Below, in pieces: positions 11,090-64,000 of a stretch of 64,000 bases of DNA. The position numbers were made by a program, and so were the translations under genes. The notes beneath the pieces were generated by a model. The model was given only the letters and a program-made list of their open reading frames with translations. It was not told the origin of the DNA and did not search any database. The stretch comes from Serilophus lunatus. Taxonomy: Eukaryota > Chordata > Aves > Passeriformes > Eurylaimidae. The DNA is taken from contig VXBA01002850.1 of assembly GCA_013399895.1 (NCBI GenBank), positions 208,345 through 272,344 on the forward strand, read 5' to 3'. Position 1 is the stretch's first letter, and every line of letters begins with the position of its first letter.

Positions 11090-11626
11090 GGTGGTGGCAT
11101 TTTTTGAGTCTTGGAGTGATTTTTTTCAGTATTGAAGTGGGGTTTTGAGGCTATTTAAGTGGTATTTTGAGGGCTATTTGGGGAACTATTTAGGTGGGGT
11201 TTTTTTGGGGGGCTACCTGAGAGCTTTGTGGGGGCTGTTTAAATGGGGGGGTTTGGCTGTTTAAGGTGGGTTTGGGGGGCATTTAGGAACTTTTGGAGCT
11301 GTTTTGTTGTTTCTTGGGGGACATTTAATTTTTCGGGGGGGGGAGCTTTTTAAATAGGGGTTTTGTCTATTTTAGTTGTGTTTGTGCTAGTTAAATTTTT
11401 GGGGCTAGGTGTTTTTTTGGCTATTTCTTTTCGGTGCTATTTAAACAGGGCTATTGCTATTTTCACGCTATTTAAGTAGGGAATTTCATTGATTTTTTTG
11501 GATCTATTTTGATACTTCTTGAGGTACATTTTGTTTTCTAGGGAGCTGTTTAGGATTTTTAGGGGCTATTTAAATAGGGAATTTTCTGTATTTTACTTAA
11601 GTTTAGCCTCGGTAAATTTTTTGCGG
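11090..11626 (+). repeat. Degenerate T/G-rich array between EMC1 and UBR4
   Basis: The same GCTATTTAAG plus T- or G-run unit as in EMC1 intron 22, repeated many times with strong divergence, and running into the assembly gap. I see no coding potential and no conserved promoter signature here, although UBR4 transcription must start nearby. Confidence 0.85.
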
Positions 11627-12071
11627 NNNNNNNNNNNNNNNNNNNNNNNNNNNNNNNNNNNNNNNNNNNNNNNNNNNNNNNNNNNNNNNNNNNNNNNNNN
11701 NNNNNNNNNNNNNNNNNNNNNNNNNNNNNNNNNNNNNNNNNNNNNNNNNNNNNNNNNNNNNNNNNNNNNNNNNNNNNNNNNNNNNNNNNNNNNNNNNNNN
11801 NNNNNNNNNNNNNNNNNNNNNNNNNNNNNNNNNNNNNNNNNNNNNNNNNNNNNNNNNNNNNNNNNNNNNNNNNNNNNNNNNNNNNNNNNNNNNNNNNNNN
11901 NNNNNNNNNNNNNNNNNNNNNNNNNNNNNNNNNNNNNNNNNNNNNNNNNNNNNNNNNNNNNNNNNNNNNNNNNNNNNNNNNNNNNNNNNNNNNNNNNNNN
12001 NNNNNNNNNNNNNNNNNNNNNNNNNNNNNNNNNNNNNNNNNNNNNNNNNNNNNNNNNNNNNNNNNNNNNNN
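11627..12071. other. Assembly gap (445 N), probably hiding the UBR4 promoter and exon 1
   Basis: Unresolved bases. Low-complexity T/G sequence lies on the left and GC-rich sequence (12,072-12,210) on the right. UBR4 exon 1, expected to encode about 58 residues starting with an Ala/Pro/Gly-rich stretch, appears nowhere else between EMC1 and exon 2, so it most likely lies here with a CpG-rich promoter. Apparent long open frames crossing this region are artefacts of N. Confidence 0.8.
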
Positions 12072-15000
12072 ACGAGGGTGAAAGGGAGGGGGGAGTGTTT
12101 GCGCTCGGAGTTGGTCCCCCCCCTCCCGCCTGTCCTCCCCGCTCTCCAGCCCGGGGCGGCGCTGGGGGTGTCGGTGAGGGAGAAGCTGAGGGTGGGACCT
12201 CCTGGCTCGTTGTGAGGTACCGGTGTGTGAAGTACCTGGGGAGGGAGGGACAGGGGGTGTGAGGCACAGGGTGGGTGTGAGGTGCCAGTATGTGTGTGTC
12301 TGGGTGTATGAGGTACCAATATATGTGTGTGTGTGTGTGAAGTACAGGGTGTATGAGGTACCAATATATGTGTGTGTGAAGTACAGGGTGTATGAGGTAC
12401 CAATATATGTGTGTGTGAAGTACAGGGTGTATGAGGTACCAATATATGTGTGTGTGTGTGTGTGTGAAGTACAGGGTGTGTGAGGCACCCGTGTGTGTGA
12501 GGTACAGGGTGTATGTGTCTGTCTGTGTGTGTGAGGTACCAATGTGAGGTACTGGGGTATTAAATTCACATTACATGTCTTTTTACAACCCAAAGACTCG
12601 AGGTGTGAATGTCACAGCTTTCTGCTCAGTTACAGAGATATAACCCGGCAACAATAAGATTTTGGGAAACAAGTAAAGGCTGCACTGAGGAAGGTGATAA
12701 AACAACACCTTGAGGTGTTTGGGTGAGGAGGGGATGGCTGAGTGTGCAGTGGATGCTGCAGAGGGTTCAGTTCCATGAGTTCTGTGCCTGTACACACAGC
12801 AGGGCTTCCCCCACAACGTGCTGGTGGGATTGGGGTGGTTTTTTTGGCCAGTCTTTGTTTTAGGGACCATTTCAGCACCACTTTTCCAGAAGGAGCTCTG
12901 CTGTCCGTGTCCCTGAAGTTCACTGGTGGAGAGTTTTCATCAGAATATCCCAGAGACACTCAGTGGATCCCCTGGAGTTCTGGAGAGGGCTGTGTCCTCC
13001 TTGGGAGGGAATAGTGCTTCTGTTTTCCCGCAGTTTGTTGCCTTTGAGCAGCACAGGCTGAGCTTGGGGTTGTGTGATCCTGCAGGATTTGGGCTCTTGC
13101 AGGATGCCAGATCTCAAAGGTTCTCAGATCTCAAAGCTTGTTCATGTTTGGGGCTGTGCTCTTCTGTGCTGAACAAGGAATCTATCTGTAGGTTTCTCAT
13201 CTGAAATGCTCTATCTGTTCAAGTTATTTTTAGGAGGTGGTTGTTGAGCTCCTGGGGGTGTCAGCCAACCCCAACGTGGTTGGATTTCCCCTTCAACAAA
13301 CTCGGTGCCACGACAGCGAAATCAGGAGTGTTGCTCTTTTCAAAATAAATCCATAAACTCCTTTTTTAATAACTCTCCCATTTCATTTTTAAGTTGGAGG
13401 ATCATCCAGTGGCAGGCACTCCCCTGGGAGCAGAAGTGTTCAAGGGTTGATAAATTTTGTTTCTTTGACACAGTTTAGGGAAATGCTGACTTGGAAAAGT
13501 GCAGCTCAAGTGGAACAGGGAGTCTGGGACAGTCCCAGGGGGCTGGATTTTGGGGAATGGGTTTCCACAGGGCACAATTCCTGGTGTGGTGCCTTCCCAA
13601 GGAGGAGCTGCTCTGAAGAAAGGGGCTCTTTGGGATTTGGGAGCAGAGCTGGGTTTGATGCTGACATGTTACAGTTACAGGGACACAGAGGCTTCTCCCC
13701 CACCCTCAGGAGCTTCTCTGGGAAGCAACACACATTTAAACAACAACCTGCAATTCAGGAGCTGAAAGTCATCATTAAATCTCACTGTACATGCAAAATA
13801 ACACTGACATAGCCCAGGCTGAGCTGTTACCTTTTATTTCTTTGCCAGGCTTGGAGATTATTTGACAGCTGCCTTCCACTTTGCACTATCACAATATTTA
13901 GTCAAACAGTTCTACTAAAACTGAAACCTCTCCTTGCCCACTCCTTGTGACATTCCCTGTCTTGGGCTGGGCTCTGCACCTCTGTGTTCTTACACCCCCT
14001 GGGCATTGTGTGCCCCTCTTGACCTGTGCAGTGATTGAGGAGCTGCCAACCTCTCCTGTACTCTGTTATTCCCAAATTGTTCCAATCTGTTCTCTTCAAA
14101 CGCATCTCACACCTCTGCTGCTGCTGATTTGGGGCTGGGCCTGAGAGGAGGGTGAGCCAAAGGAGTGTCTGGGGATGAAGAGCTCAGGCTGCTCTGCATG
14201 TTCATTCCCCAGGAGCTGCTGAGGTGAAGCCTGAGGTGGTGGAGCTCCTCTTATGCTGCTGAGTATCTTCCCTCTATGCTCCTCAATTTCAGCTTTTTAA
14301 GCAGAATAAATAAAATGTCAGATCCGGGAAATCAAACTACAAAGCTGACGAGAAATGATTTTATTCCAGAGTTTCTTCTGTTTCGGCCACATCTCCCCGT
14401 TGTGACTTAGGGTGGAAAAAGGGAAGGTGACTGGGCAGGGATTGGGCTTTGCTCAGGTCAGCAGGGAATGGTGTTTCCTCCACCTCCTCCCTGCTGAAGC
14501 TGCAGCCTTGTGTGGCAGTGAGGGGGGTAGGTGGGTTCATTTTGGTGCTCCCAAAGCTTGAGAAATCATGGCATTTGGCACAGCCTGTGCCCTCTGCCCC
14601 CCACCAGGAGTGACCTCTGTCCCAGAGGTGAAGGTTGGCTGGATTTGGAGAGGAAACATGAGGCTGAGTGAAATAATCTGTTCTTCCTCCTGCTGATTCA
14701 CATCACTGCTTGAAAACGTGGAAGGAAGTAACCTGAGCATTTAACAGGCAGATCCCCACATCCCTTGGTTTTGTCACAGGGACAAGCAGGGGCAGGAGGA
14801 GGTTTGGGGGCAGTTTCTGTGCTGGGACAGCACTGCAGCAGCCTTTGAACCTGCTGTGTCACCTCTGTCAGGAGCAGATCATCCCCATGGCCAGAGAGTG
14901 TCACAGAGACCTCAGGGCCTCCCCTTCCCTGCCCAGCTCCTCGGGGGCCTGTTGGGATGATGCAATTGCCTGGTTTGATCCCTGTGATCTGCAGAATTGC

Positions 15001-15395
15001 ACAAACTCCAGCTGCCTCTGTGCCCTGCCAGAGAGGGAATGTCTGTGCTCCAGGCCTGGCAGGGCCTGCCAGCATTAGCAGAACACACAGTCCAAACACT
15101 CTGGGCAGCTCAGCTGGGAATAACTTAAAGGTTAATGAGTCCCTGGCTGGGAGAGAGGCTCTTGTTGATGCTGTAGAGGAGAAACATTTACAATATTGGG
15201 ATTATTTCCTTACATTTCCTGTGTGGATAGGGATGCCAATGCCATGATCTGGCTGCTGCTGCAGGGAATGGGGGAGAGGGTTCTCAGAGCTGTTAATGGT
15301 CTTGTCTTTTCTCTGTGGATGGATGTGTTGGGTGGTGGGTGGTGCTGCTCTTTGCTGGCTCCAGGTAACACATCTCTCCCCTTCTCCCATTGCAG
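12072..15395 (+). other. UBR4: UBR4 intron 1 (right of the gap)
   Basis: The first about 140 bases are GC-rich and probably the downstream shore of the UBR4 CpG island. A TG-rich minisatellite follows (12,220-12,555). From 12,560 to 15,395 I see no exon with matching phase, no clear CR1 and no RNA gene. Several open frames of 60-140 codons exist on both strands (for example 14,698-15,099 on the minus strand), but they lack recognisable similarity and I treat them as chance. Confidence 0.6.
12220..12555 (+). repeat. TG-rich minisatellite, about 38-46-base unit
   Basis: At least four clear copies of a unit made of GGGTGTATGAGGTACCAATA, TATGTGTGTGTG and AAGTACA, with variable (TG)n length, flanked by looser GAGGTAC-type copies. 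Alternating purine-pyrimidine TG tracts favour polymerase slippage and may explain the neighbouring assembly gap. Confidence 0.9.
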
Positions 15396-63562
<48,167 letters not shown>

Positions 63563-64000
63563 GTGAGACTGAGAGCAGGTTTATTAATAAATGCTGTAGC
63601 TCCTGGCCACATGAACAGTGTGGGGACATCAGAGGTCTATCCCTCTTGGAGCAATCAGTCCTTGTTTGCTGTCTTGCTCCACCAAATAAGCTGTTCTTCA
63701 AAAGACGTAATTCAGTGCTTCACTTAGAAACCCTCCAGCACTGCATCTCTTTGCCTTGCTGTAAAAAGGGATGAATTTGGGTTATACTGTTTGCTTCACC
63801 GTTCCACCTGAGGAACCCTGCAAAGGAATGTAGTACACACTGCACTCACTGTGTGTCCTGTCCCAAAGGACTGGTGTGCTCAGTGTAGTGTCAGCAGAGT
63901 GTTTCTCATAGCAGAAGAAGGGAACCAGGGTCACCATTTATTTATTGTTTTTTCCCCCCCAAAAAAAGGCAAAAGAGACGGAAGACTTGGAGCTTGGTGG
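63563..64000 (+). other. UBR4: UBR4 intron 75 and possible start of a next exon
   Basis: Mostly plain intron. At 63,967-63,968 an AG follows a pyrimidine-then-A run, and the last 32 bases read in phase 0 as AKETEDLELGG. This does not match the next human residues (AVSNIN), so it may be a species- or isoform-specific exon or just intron. Confidence 0.35.

Noticed and set aside
11519..12593. Long open frames crossing the gap on both strands (up to 344 codons)
   Set aside because: Most of their length is N translated as X; the visible parts are low-complexity and TG-repeat translations.
14698..15099. 133-codon minus-strand open frame in UBR4 intron 1 with a hydrophobic start
   Set aside because: No recognisable family, no supporting promoter or splice context; such lengths occur by chance in GC-moderate intron sequence.

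Overview
This is nuclear DNA from a bird. Two large, many-exon vertebrate genes lie head to tail on the + strand: the end of EMC1 (about 1-11,070) and most of UBR4 (first visible exon 15,396, last confirmed exon ending 63,562). The avian assignment rests on compact introns (EMC1 fits in 10.4 kb), many short CR1 LINE 3' fragments with the characteristic ATTCTGTG-type tails, and the absence of Alu, L1 or B-type repeats. I cannot name the species. From general knowledge, EMC1 and UBR4 are also adjacent and co-oriented in human (1p36.13), so the synteny is ancient.

Layout: 1-10,411 holds 23 EMC1 coding exons; only the signal-peptide end lies off the left edge. 10,412-11,070 is its 3' UTR with two AATAAA signals. 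A T/G-rich degenerate repeat (about 11,090-11,626) runs into a 445-base assembly gap (11,627-12,071). Beyond it come GC-rich sequence and a TG-rich minisatellite. UBR4 exon 1 is not visible and is almost certainly in the gap. After a roughly 3.3 kb first intron, 74 UBR4 exons follow. Their joined length is 11,008 nt, which with the 2 nt borrowed from the missing exon makes exactly 3,670 codons with no frame break. This corresponds to about residues 59-3,728 of the roughly 5,180-residue protein. The C-terminal catalytic region lies beyond the right edge.

Function: EMC1 is the large luminal beta-propeller subunit of the ER membrane protein complex, which inserts and chaperones membrane proteins. 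UBR4 (p600) is a giant N-recognin E3 scaffold. The window carries its helical-repeat N-terminus, UBR box, WD-like propeller region, acidic/Ser-rich linker with a UIM-like motif, Lys/Glu-rich linker, predicted beta-sandwich and a Cys-rich zinc region. The two proteins both serve proteostasis but are not known to share a complex.

I see no novel operon, toxin system, virus or other exotic system. The unusual content is in RNA-processing architecture. Four separate tandem duplications each copy a splice junction into the intron, leaving decoy sites: EMC1 exon 19 acceptor, and UBR4 exon 5 donor, exon 63 acceptor and exon 67 donor. There are two GC-AG introns, a 33-nt frame-neutral candidate microexon, and inverted CR1 copies of one subfamily sitting 10-25 nt from the splice sites that bracket UBR4 exons 68-72, a classic circular-RNA arrangement. 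UBR4 exon numbers assume exactly one exon (exon 1) precedes the first visible exon.
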